Of a stretch of DNA of 64,000 nucleotides, positions 45,001 to 57,000 are shown one piece after another (positions within the stretch are counted from its first letter, which is position 1; every line of letters begins with the position of its first letter). The notes below the pieces were generated by a model. That model was not told the DNA's origin. It made no database searches and saw only the letters and a program-made list of their open reading frames with translations. This DNA is from Procambarus clarkii (Eukaryota; Arthropoda; Malacostraca; Decapoda; Cambaridae): NCBI RefSeq assembly GCF_040958095.1, contig NC_091152.1, forward strand, positions 19,142,381 to 19,206,380, read 5' to 3'. The translations under genes were made by a program, and so were the position numbers.

Positions 45001-48000
45001 GGTGTAAATCCTCTAGTTTAGATTATTTTAAGTTACAAATATAATCTTTATGCAATAGTTTTATCAATGTATTCACCTGGCCAATATAGTATATTAATAC
45101 TAGGTTCACATCAATATTTCTCACCTGTCCTTTGGATGAGAATCCAGCTCGCACCATTTCCACACCACTGCATATGTCCACTGCTTAGTGGCATCCTCTT
45201 CAGCCTCCCGCTCTAAACGAATGTAGTGTTCACTTAGAGTTTCGCGGTCGGCCATGTCACGCATGATGTTGAAGAGCCACTCACTCATGCGCCGAGGGAA
45301 GTCTTCCAGCTCTGATTCTTCACATGCCTACCAAATAAACAAGAAGACACTGGCTAAAGAAAAATAATAATGTGTTCAATATTTACAAAGCAGACATTTT
45401 GTCTAATTCATTGTGATATGCAGCAAAACCGTGCCCTACGGAAAAATAAATAAGCAGTGAATGCAGCCTGACTTTAATTCCCAATTTTATTCCCAAGACA
45501 CAAACACACATTAGTAAATTACTGCTGATCCAATTACTACACAAGTGCCTAAAGTGAACACTGGACCACTGGCCACAATGCCTAATGTGAACAATGGCCA
45601 ACAAGCGATAATGTGAACACTAGACCATGGCCACAATGCTTAATGTGAACATTGTGCCAGTGGCCACAATGCCTAATATGAATGCTGGACACTAGCCATA
45701 ATGCTTAATATGAACATTTTGACTCTGGCCAGAATGTGTAATGTGAACACTGAACTACTGGCCACATTGCCTGATGCAAACACTGTGCCAATTGCAACAG
45801 TGTGTGTATTGTGAACATTGGACCATAGGCCACAATGTTTAATGTGAATACTGGACCACAAGAACAATGCAATGGTGACATGATGTCTCCTGGTTTTGGA
45901 AATTCTGATTGGTCGGATGCTGTGGTGTGTCCAGTTTGACCAACCAAGAGTGCCCATGGCATGACTTAGTCGGTGCCCGAGCTGTATGGCAGAAACTCTG
46001 CCTGCTGTCACTAGCCACCTAGGGAAAGACGTGACAGGTCATGTCACATATTGGTCCTATATTGGTGTGTTTTAAGCCACCAGAAGGGACATTACTCAAA
46101 GCAGTACTTGAGAGACAATGTAGAGGAGCTACTGGACAACTTCTAGGAGGAAGATTTAGTAAACTGGAATTTGACAGGAGGTCTCAAGAAGCTCCGTGAT
46201 GTCGGTACTCCTGCATGACTCAAGGCGGTGCTGGGAATCAAGAGTTGATCCATGGGCCATTTTCAAGTTGGAACTGTGAGAAGCACATTATGATAGATAA
46301 TGTGCAGGAACTACATCATTCTTACCAATGAAGGTAGAGCTTGAGCAGCAGCATTTCACTGAATATGGTAATGACTCTAAAAATCAGCAGACATCTAGAT
46401 GTTACTACTGCTCGGCTTAGACTCGGTTACAAGTATCTCTGGGAATTCTCATTATCTGCTGATGTAGACCTGAGCAAATGTAAACTGTGTCAACAAAATT
46501 ATTCGCACACCCTCCGTCACTATGTGATGGAGTGCGAAAAGATACGTGAATTTAGAGACAATTCTATAACCAATGTTCCAGCGATGTGTCAATATTTCAT
46601 TCAAAATGATCTGCTACCAGAAATTTTAGCCAAATATCCCCAGTTTGCTAACTGTAGGTAGTAACTAAGTGATTGTAACCTATCCACCGCTGCCCACTGG
46701 ATGGGGGGGCGGTGTGCAGGACAAACATATCAATTGTGACACTAGCTCTCCACATATGTCAGTTGCTTAATTTAGAACCTGTACTTGTGGTCGATCTCGA
46801 ACCCATTGTTGATGTGATGACTTATATTAAATTTTGTAACTAGCTCATCAAGATTGTAACTTGCTTAGCTAAATGAATTGTGGGGTTCAGTCCCTGAGCC
46901 CATTATGTGCCTCTGTAACCCTTTCCACTACCGCCCACAAGATGGGTATGGGGTGCATAATAAATGAACTAAACTAACTCTAAAAACGAACATGTACCAA
47001 AAAAAACACTTTCCATCAGAGTTTCGACAAAAGACATCAATAAAATCATTGATACCCCTGGATCTATTTACTGAAATTACTCAGATTTTGACCACAGCAT
47101 TGAAATGAAGAGAACTGTTATTTATACAATCTCCTGCTACAAAAAACTACTCTGGGCAAAATTGTGAACTTGGTTCATGTTTTTCATAATGGGTCACAAC
47201 TTGGCCCATCTTCCCTCTAGTAACTCTCATCTCTCCCAATTCAATAAACACCAAATATTTTAGGTGTTAATAATAAATTATGATGTGGGTAAGGCACCTC
47301 CAATGGGACTATGCAATAACGACCCAGTGTAGTGCTAATTCATTTAACACACTAGTATCAAGGAATTCATCTGTCACATTAAATGGGGTATGAGCGTACT
47401 ATACAATATATGCAAAGGGTACTCATATCTATAGCAATAACCATTATCTCGCTCACAACTTTGCTCTCTGCTACAAATGTCTAAACTTTATTAAATTATA
47501 AATGCACAAATACTTACAGGAAGGTCTTGACATTCTCCATAATAGTTAATGTGAGCGTGGGTATATTCTGGTTTGCGACAGCTTTCATCACCCTCTTGGC
47601 AGAGACAACGTTGGCGGTAGAGCTCACAATCGGACATCCAGGTCTCATTGTGATTACTGCACACCTATAAGGAGACAATATTTAGTTTTTCATAAATCAC
47701 CAGTTGTTAAAACACCTGTAACTATGACTTACATATTTTTATGTAATTACTTTTAATCTATAGAAATATAACTATGACTTGGTCTGAATCTGGTTAATGC
47801 AAACTGAGAGGAGTTAGGGTTTAGTGTGATTTGTGGCATTTAGTTTTACTGTACTTATGTTAGGTTCCTGTAGATTAGGCTGGACCTACGGATAATAAAC
47901 ATTATTTAGTGACTGCAGATTCATAAACTAAATTTTGGGATGTTCAGCATCATCTGTAGCAAGTGAATTGTTAAGGAGAATATTCTGTAATTTTAGATTG

Positions 48001-51000
48001 CCAGACTTCTTTCTTCTTCTTAGAATAATTCTTTATTTTGTGTCTGGTGAAATAGAGTCATTGTTTAGGGAAATGGAATAAAACATGTAACACCTGCTCC
48101 ATATAATCCTCCTACAATAGGCCTGCTGAGAGAGCAGTAAGATCCTTAAACGAAGGGCTACATTAGTTTACAAGAGGTTCTATTAACACAAAACTTTTGT
48201 AGATTTTTTATAATCAACAGAAAACTAGTCATGCTACCACTGGTAAATCTCCTGAATTGCAGCTTAATATATAATTCAAGGTGCATATAAAAGCAATAAA
48301 GGCAGATTTGGGTAAAGGAAAAAGCAGTAACTAATCTTGCCAATCAATTGTTTCAATTGTTTAAAGGGGAGGGTCCCTGTGACTTATTGCCAGTGACCGG
48401 ATGAGGAATTTCTCTGAGACCCTAATATTTCTGCTTATGCAAACCCTTGGGTAATGGCACTTATAGCAGGTGAAGTGAAATTTGCAGAATACTGAACCCA
48501 GTATCTGAGGCCACTCCAAGAACAACACAAGTATAGAGATATGTAATGAAAGTTTGTGAGGATAGATGGTATCACTAAAATAGCAGTGGAGTCACAATAC
48601 AGTATGAATGGTGCTACACGACGTTGAGGTGTACAACTTGACAGACATTAGCAAAATTATGCATTAATGAGAGTAAATCCCATAAATAAGGTTATTACTA
48701 AATACAAGATAAAACCTCTCATTGTTTTTAAGTTTGTGTTTCTCTTAATTGTGCTGCCTTGTTTTCTACTCTCAGTCTTCCCACAAATTATTTCCTCATT
48801 GCGACCCTCAGACATTTGGCTTAATTACACAATAACAAAATTGACACACTTTATTAATAGTTATTTCAAGAATTTCCTTAACTCTTGAATATAGCCTGAA
48901 ATTCTTATATAAAAACATTCCCTCAAGGATGGATAGTTCCACAAGAAATTTTTAAAATATGGTTTCCACGCTATATATTTATCAAGTACCTCAAATATAT
49001 ACTTGCAAACTGTGATTCATTACTCACCACTCCTGTGAGATCACAACTCAGAACTCACCCTTCTTCGTGGATCAGTCTCATCGCTGCACACATTAACACA
49101 TCGGCACTCGCCTTCACCGGCATCATTTATAACACACGTGCGACCAGCACCGCAGTACATATCTGCACAAGGATCTGTCAATACAAAATAACAAGATAAG
49201 ACATATTGAGATTCTACCCAGAAGTGTCAGCAATAAGACATCTAATGTTATTCTGCAACTATATCTTGCTCTTGTTAGGACCCACTTAGATTATGCAGAC
49301 AACATGTACAGAAAACAATGACAAAATAATTTCAGAAATCAGAAATATCCTGAATAAAGAGATACGAAGAAAGTTTTAATATCTTTTTTAATCTTAGCAA
49401 AAAAGCTTTACTAAGATTGCCCCATTATAATGGGTCACATTAGATACAGTTCGGTTTGGTTTACAGAGGCAAAGAGAGCTGAGCTGTGTTGAGAACTCTG
49501 ATGCTGTGGTCAGATAACCTTATTTGTTTTTGCTTTTTATATATATATACCATACAAGAGTGTTTTCATTCTTGTAAAGATACTAGCATGCATAGCATTT
49601 CGAGCAGGTCCTTAATCCTAATTTTTCCCTGGAATACAACCCGCCAAATCATTTAACATCCAGGTACCCATTCACTGCTGGGTGAACAGAGGCTACAGTT
49701 AAGGACTGGCGCCTGGTCAATCCTCCCCAGCCAGGATACGAACCCAGGCCAAAATGCTTGCAAAGCGTCGGGCGAGTGTTTTACTAGTGCCACAAGGACT
49801 GCTTTGTATCTGCATCCACCAGGCTTGCTTTGAACCAACACTGCTCAGTGGTTGATTTTTTTATTCTGGGGAAATGTGCAGACATTGTTTGTACAACGTA
49901 GCTAAAATTCCTGCAGATGTTTAACCCATGCAGGACACAAACTGCCATAAGTCTGTTGACAAGTGGTGCATTGACTGCTATATGGCATTTTTAGGTATAG
50001 AGAACAATCCAAAACTTCTGCAGGTACACAGCTCACACTAGGGGAATTACTAAGCTATCCCAAAATTACCTATTTCAGAGCACTTCTTTATTACAATAAA
50101 AATATGTATAGTAGCATTACCTCCATAGAATGCATTTACTTCTTCATCTGTCTCTTCTAAGGGATTCTCTTCAACTAAAGGTTCATCTCCATCTTCCTCT
50201 ACAGGTTCATCTCCATCTTCCTCTACAGGTTCATCAACCTCTACAGGTTCATCCTCTGCTGGCTCCCCTTCCTCTTCCTCCTCTATTTCATTCTCCTCAG
50301 AACCTTCCTCGTCCTCCTCCACTGCCTCGGCAACTTCAGCAATTTCCGACTTTAGCTGATGATAAGAGATATTATTAAAAACCTCAGCAAGATAGTTTCA
50401 TCAAAAGTCTTAAATATCACCACTTCCTGCTTGCTGGCCACCTTCCCCTGCTTCCTGGCCACCTTCCCCTGCTGCCTGGCCACCTCCCCCTGCTGCCTGG
50501 CCACCTTCCCCCTGCTTCCTGGCCACCTTCCCCTGCTGCCTGGCCACCTTCCCCTGCTGCCTGGCCACCTCCCCCTGCTGCCTGGCCACCTCCCCCTGCT
50601 GCCTGGCCACCTTCCCCCTGCTGCCTGGCCACCTACCCCGTGATAGGGCCACCTCCCCCTGCTACCTGGCCACCTTTCCCTGCTGCCTGGCCACCTTCCC
50701 CTGCTGCCTGGCCACCTTCCCCTGCTGCCTGGCCACCTTCCCCTGCTACCTGGCCACCTTCCCCTGCTGCCTGGCCACCTCCCCCTGCTGCCTGGCCACC
50801 TTCCCCCTGCTGCCTGGCCACCTTCCCCTGCTACCTGGCCACTTTCCCCTGCTGCCTAACCACCTTCCCCTGCTACCTGGCCACCTTCCCCTGCTGCCTG
50901 GCCACCTCCCCTGCTGCCTGGCCACCTCCCCTGCTGCCTGGCCACCTTCCCCCTGCTGCCTGGCCACCTTCCCCTGCTGCCTGGCCACCTTCCCCTGCTG

Positions 51001-54000
51001 CCTGGCCACCTTCCCCCTGCTGCCTGGCCACCTTCCCCTGCTACCTGGCCACCTTCCCCTGCTGCCTGGCCACCTTCCCCCTGCTGCCTGGCCACCTTCC
51101 CCCTGCTGCCTGGCCACCTTCCCCCTGCTACCTGGCCACCTTCCCCTGCTGCCTGGCCACCTTCCCCTGCTGCCTGGCCACCTTCCCCTGCTGCCTGGCC
51201 ACCTTCCCCCTGCTGCCTGGCCACCTTCCTCTGCTACCTGGCCACCTCCCCCTGCTGCCTGGCCACCTTCCCCTGCTGCCTGGCCACCTTCCCCTGCTGC
51301 CTGGCCACCTTCCCCTGCTGCCTGGCCACCTTCCCCCTGCTGCCTGGCCACCTCCCCCTGCTGCCTGGCCACCTCCCCCTGCTGCCTGGCCACCTTCCCC
51401 TGCTGCCTGGCCACCTTCCCCTGCTGCCTGGCCACCTTTCCCCTGCTACCTGGCCACCTTCCCATGCTGCCTGGCCACCTTCCCCTGCTACCTGGCCACC
51501 TTCCCCTGCTGCCTGGCCACCTCCCCTGCTGCCTGGCCACCTCCCCTGCTGCCTGGCCACCTCCCCTGCTGCCTGGCCACCTTGCCCTGCTACCTGGCCA
51601 CCTTCCCCTGCTACCTGGCCACCTGCCCCTGCTGCCTGGCCACCTCCCCTGCTGCCTGGCCACCTCCCCTGCTGCCTGGCCACCTTCCCCTGCTGCCTGG
51701 CCACCTTCCCCTGCTCCCTGGCCACCTTCTTCCTGCTGCCTGGCCACCTTCCCCTGCTGCCTAACCACCTTTACCTGCTGCCTGGCCACCTCCTCCTGCT
51801 GCCTGGCCACCTTCCCCTGCTGCCTGGCCACCTTCCCCTGCTACCTGGCCACCTTCCCCTGCTACCTGGCCACCTTCCCCTGCTACCTGGCCACCTTCCC
51901 CTGCTGCCTGGCCACCTTCCCCTGCTACCTGGCCACCTTCCCCTGCTACCTGGCCACCTTCCCCTGCTACCTGGCCACCTTCCTCTGCTACCTGGCCACC
52001 TTCCCCTGCTACCTGGCCACCTTCCCCCTGCTGTCTGGCCACCATCCCCTGCTGCCTGGCCACCTTCCCCTGCTGCCTGGCCACCTTCCCCTGCTACCTG
52101 GCCACCTTCCCCTGCTACCTGGCCACCTTCCCCTGCTACCTGGCCACCTTCCCCTGCTACCTGGCCACCTTCCCCTGCTACCTGGCCACCTTCCCCTGCT
52201 ACCTGGCCACCTTCCCCTGCTACCTGGCCACCTTCCCCTGCTACCTGGCCACCTTCCCCTGCTACCTGGCCACCTTCCCCTGCTACCTGGCCACCTTCCC
52301 CTGCTACCTGGCCACCTTCCCCTGCTACCTGGCCACCTTCCCCTGCTACCTGGCCACCTTCCCCTGCTACAAACAGCAATTATCTCCTGGGTCACATCTG
52401 GACTTCTCAAGGTATAAAATGGAATTTCATAAGCTCAATACTGTATATATATTATTCTTTTTTGTACCTACCTCTGCTTCTAGTTCAAGCAACTGTTGAA
52501 GCTTTTCCTCAATCTGGACAATATGTTTCTTCTGTGGGTCAGAATGAGCTTTCTTGTGCAGATGCTCCTGTGGAAAAATAATCATTTAAATTCTGTATTG
52601 TTACTCATATTATTAATAATAATCTTTTTTTAAAATAATGTGTGTACAAGGAACATAAGAGTAATGTACAATTGTAGGAACAAGAGTTACATATACTGTA
52701 TTAATGAATACATTACAGTATTACGCAAAGCATTTCAGTTATCATACCGTACCTGGCCGAACCAGAGTGCTTGTTAGTGGTTTTGCAAGAATTGCCTGAA
52801 TTTACCTGAGGGCCACTATTACTAGTGGCTTTGACAAGGACAGGAAGCCGGCGGCTTGTTGAAGGTGCCCCTATTTGCCTTTTTAATATTTTCAAGTTGG
52901 ATTTTGAAATTCAACAGTCTCGGCATTTAAGGCTGTGGCGGGTAGGCGGTTCCATGGGTTAATAAGCCTGTGTGTGGAAAAGCATCTGGTGTTCTCAGTC
53001 CAAGATTGTGGCTTGTTGAGCTTGTAACTGCTGCTCCTTGTTAGTGTTACATCTAACCTTTTGAAGACATTCTCCGGGTCAACATTCAGCAAATTGTTCA
53101 GTATTCTATAAGTTTCAATGAGATCTCCCATCTCATGCCTGGTTAACAGTGTTGTTAGCCCTGTGGCCCTCAGCCGCTCCTGGTGCCACAGTTGACTTAC
53201 CTCTGGCATGATTTTTGTTGTCTGGTGTTGCACTCTCTCTAGAGCAGCTATGCTTCTGAGGATGAAGTCTCCAGGCTTTGATACAGCTTTGATACCTGGT
53301 TGATACCTGGTTGATGGGGTGCATGGAGTTGTTCTACTGCCCAAGCCCGGCCCGAGGCCAGGCTTGACTTGTGAGAGTTTGGTCCACCAGGCTGTTGCTT
53401 GGAGCGGCCCGCAGGCCCACATATACCTGGTTGATGGGGTTCTGGGAGTTCTTCTACTGCCCAAGCCCGGCCCGAGGCCAGGCTTGACTTGTGAGAGTTT
53501 GGTCCACCAGGCTCTTGCTTGGAGCGGCCCGCAGGCCCACATATACCTGGTTGATGGGGTTCTGGGAGTTGTTCTACTGCCCAAGCCCGGCCCGAGGCCA
53601 GGCTTGACTTGTGAGAGTTTGGTCCACCAGGCTGTTGCTTGGAGCGGCCCGCAGGCCCACATATACCTGGTTGATGGGGTTCTGGGAGTTGTTCTACTTC
53701 CCAAGCCCGGCCCGAGGCCAGGCTTGACTTGTGAGAGTTTGGTCCACCAGGCTGTTGCTTGGAGCGGCCCGCAGGCCCACATATACCTGGTTGATGGGGT
53801 GCATGGAGTTGTTCTACTGCCCAAGCCCGGCCCGAGGCCAGGCTTGACTTGTGAGAGTTTGGTCCACCAGGCTGTTGCTTGGAGCGGCCCGCAGGCCCAC
53901 ATATACCTGGTTGATGGGGTTCTGGGAGTTCTTCTACTGCCCAAGCCCGGCCCGAGGCCAGGCTTGACTTGTGAGAGTTTGGTCCACCAGGCTCTTGCTT

Positions 54001-57000
54001 GGAGCGGCCCGCAGGCCCACATATACCTGGTTGATGGGGTTCTGGGAGTTGTTCTACTGCCCAAGCCCGGCCCGAGGCCAGGCTTGACTTGTGAGAGTTT
54101 GGTCCACCAGGCTGTTGCTTGGAGCGGCCCGCAGGCCCACATATACCTGGTTGATGGGGTTCTGGGAGTTGTTCTACTGCCCAAGCCCGGCCCGAGGCCA
54201 GGCTTGACTTGTGAGAGTTTGGTCCACCAGGCTGTTGCTTGGAGCGGCCCGCAGGCCCACATATACCTGGTTGATGGGGTGCATGGAGTTGTTCTACTGC
54301 CCAAGCCCGGCCCGAGGCCAGGCTTGACTTGTGAGAGTTTGGTCCACCAGGCTGTTGCTTGGAGCGGCCCGCAGGCCCACATATACCTGGTTGATGGGGT
54401 TCTGGGAGTTGTTCTACTGCCCAAGCCCGGCCCGAGGCCAGGCTTGACTTGTGAGAGTTTGGTCCACCAGGCTGTTGCTTGGAGCGGCCCGCAGGCCCAC
54501 ATATACCTGGTTGATGGGGTTCTGGGAGTTGTTCTACTGCCCAAGCCCGGCCCGAGGCCAGGCTGGACTTGTGAGAGTTTGGTCCACCAGGCTGTTGCTT
54601 GGAGCGGCCCGCAGGCCCACATATACCTGGTTGATGGGGTTCTGGGAGTTGTTCTACTGCCCAAGCCCGGCCCGAGGCCAGGCTTGACTTGTGAGAGTTT
54701 GGTCCACCAGGCTGTTGCTTGGAGCGGCCCGCAGGCCCACATATACCTGGTTGATGGGGTTCTGGGAGTTGTTCTACTGCCCAAGCCCGGCCCGAGGCCA
54801 GGCTTGACTTGTGAGAGTTTGGTCCACCAGGCTGTTGCTTGGAGCGGCCCGCAGGCCCACATATACCTGGTTGATGGGGTTCTGGGAGTTCTTCTACTCC
54901 CCAAGCCCGGCCCGAGGCCAGGCTTGACTTGTGAGAGTTTGGTCCACCAGGCTGTTGCTTGGAGCGGCCCGCAGGCCCACATATACCTGGTTGATGGGGT
55001 TCTGGGAGTTCTTCTACTGCCCAAGCCCGGCCCGAGGCCAGGCTTGACTTGTGAGAGTTTGGTCCACCAGGCTGTTGCTTGGAGCGGCCCGCAGGCCCAC
55101 ATATACCTGGTTGATGGGGTTCTGGGAGTTGTTCTACTGCCCAAGCCTGGCCCGAGGCCAGGCTTGACTTGTGAGAGTTTGGTCCACCAGGCTGTTGCTT
55201 GGAGCGGCCCGCAGGCCCACATATACCTGGTTGATGGGGTTCTGGGAGTTGTTCTACTGCCCAAGCCCGGCCCGAGGCCAGGCTGGACTTGTGAGAGTTT
55301 GGTCCACCAGGCTGTTGCTTGGAGCGGCCCGCAGGCCCACATATACCTGGTTGATGGGGTTCTGGGAGTTGTTCTACTGCCCAAGCCCGGCCCGAGGCCA
55401 GGCTTGACTTGTGAGAGTTTGGTCCACCAGGCTGTTGCTTGGAGCGGCCCGCAGGCCCACATATACCTGGTTGATGGGGTTCTGGGAGTTGTTCTACTGC
55501 CCAAGCCCGGCCCGAGGCCAGGCTTGACTTGTGAGAGTTTGGTCCACCAGGCTGTTGCTTGGAGCGGCCCGCAGGCCCACATATACCTGGTTGATGGGGT
55601 TCTGGGAGTTCTTCTACTCCCCAAGCCCGGCCCGAGGCCAGGCTTGACTTGTGAGAGTTTGGTCCACCAGGCTGTTGCTTGGAGCGGCCCGCAGGCCCAC
55701 ATATACCTGGTTGATGGGGTTCTGGGAGTTCTTCTACTGCCCAAGCCCGGCCCGAGGCCAGGCTTGACTTGTGAGAGTTTGGTCCACCAGGCTGTTGCTT
55801 GGAGCGGCCCGCAGGCCCACATATACCTGGTTGATGGGGTTCTGGGAGTTCTTCTACTGCCCAAGCCCGGCCCGAGGCCAGGCTTGACTTGTGAGAGTTT
55901 GGTCCACCAGGCTGTTGCTTGGAGCGGCCCGCAGGCCCACATATACCTGGTTGATGGGGTTCTGGGAGTTCTTCTACTCCCCAAGCCCGGCCCGAGGCCA
56001 GGCTTGACTTGTGAGAGTTTGGTCCACCAGGCTGTTGCTTGGAGCGGCCCGCAGGCCCACATATACCTGGTTGATGGGGTTCTGGGAGTTCTTCTACTCC
56101 CCAAGCCCGGCCCGAGGCCAGGCTTGACTTGTGAGAGTTTGGTCCACCTGGCTGTTGCTTGGAGCGGCCCGCAGGCCCACATATACCTGGTTGATGGGGT
56201 TCTGGGAGTTCTTCTACTCCCCAAGCCCGGCCCGAGGCCAGGCTTGACTTGTGAGAGTTTGGTCCACCAGGCTGTTGCTTGGAGCGGCCCGCAGGCCCAC
56301 ATATACCTGGTTGATGGGGTTCTGGGAGTTCTTCTACTGCCCAAGCCCGGCCCGAGGCCAGGCTTGACTTGTGAGAGTTTGGTCCACCAGGCTGTTGCTT
56401 GGAGCGGTCCGCAGGCCCACATATACCTGGTTGATGGGGTTCTGGGAGTTCTTCTACTGCCCAAGCCCGGCCCGAGGCCAGGCTTGACTTGTGAGAGTTT
56501 GGTCCACCAGGCTGTTGCTTGGAGCGGCCCGCAGGCCCACATATACCTGGTTGATGGGGTTCTGGGAGTTCTTCTACTGCCCAAGCCCGGCCCGAGGCCA
56601 GGCTTGACTTGTGAGAGTTTGGTCCACCAGGCTGTTGCTTGGAGCGGCCCGCAGGCCCACACACCCACCACAGCCCAGTTGGTCCGGCTTATATCCAAGA
56701 ATATAAGAGTAACAATGTTCTGTAGTCTGTACTCTCACAAACCCATGTACCTTCTTGTATACAATACAATACAATACAATACAATACAATTTTATTTAGG
56801 TAAGGTACATACATACAATAAATATTTACAAGGATTGGTTGACTTATAGGTATAGCTAGTACATACAATGCCTAAAGCCACTATTACGCAAAGCGTTTCG
56901 GGCATGATAAACTTAAATGACAAGCTTAATACTAAATGAGCATAATGAGTAGAATGAAAACAAGAAATGAAAACATAGATGAAAAAGCAGCACAAATACA

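Noticed and set aside
50419-52371. CRISPR-like array
   Set aside because: No unique spacers; plain head-to-tail minisatellite in a eukaryotic intron.
50410-52417. ORFs across the 21-bp minisatellite as a gene for a collagen-like protein
   Set aside because: The array sits between two phase-matched SPARC exons and has no start, signal peptide or conserved flank; 20- and 22-bp units break the frames repeatedly.
52892-56849. ORFs of 1,100-1,270 codons across the 120-bp satellite
   Set aside because: 120 is divisible by three, so stop-free units give open frames on both strands; the downstream part is a LINE C-terminus joined by chance.
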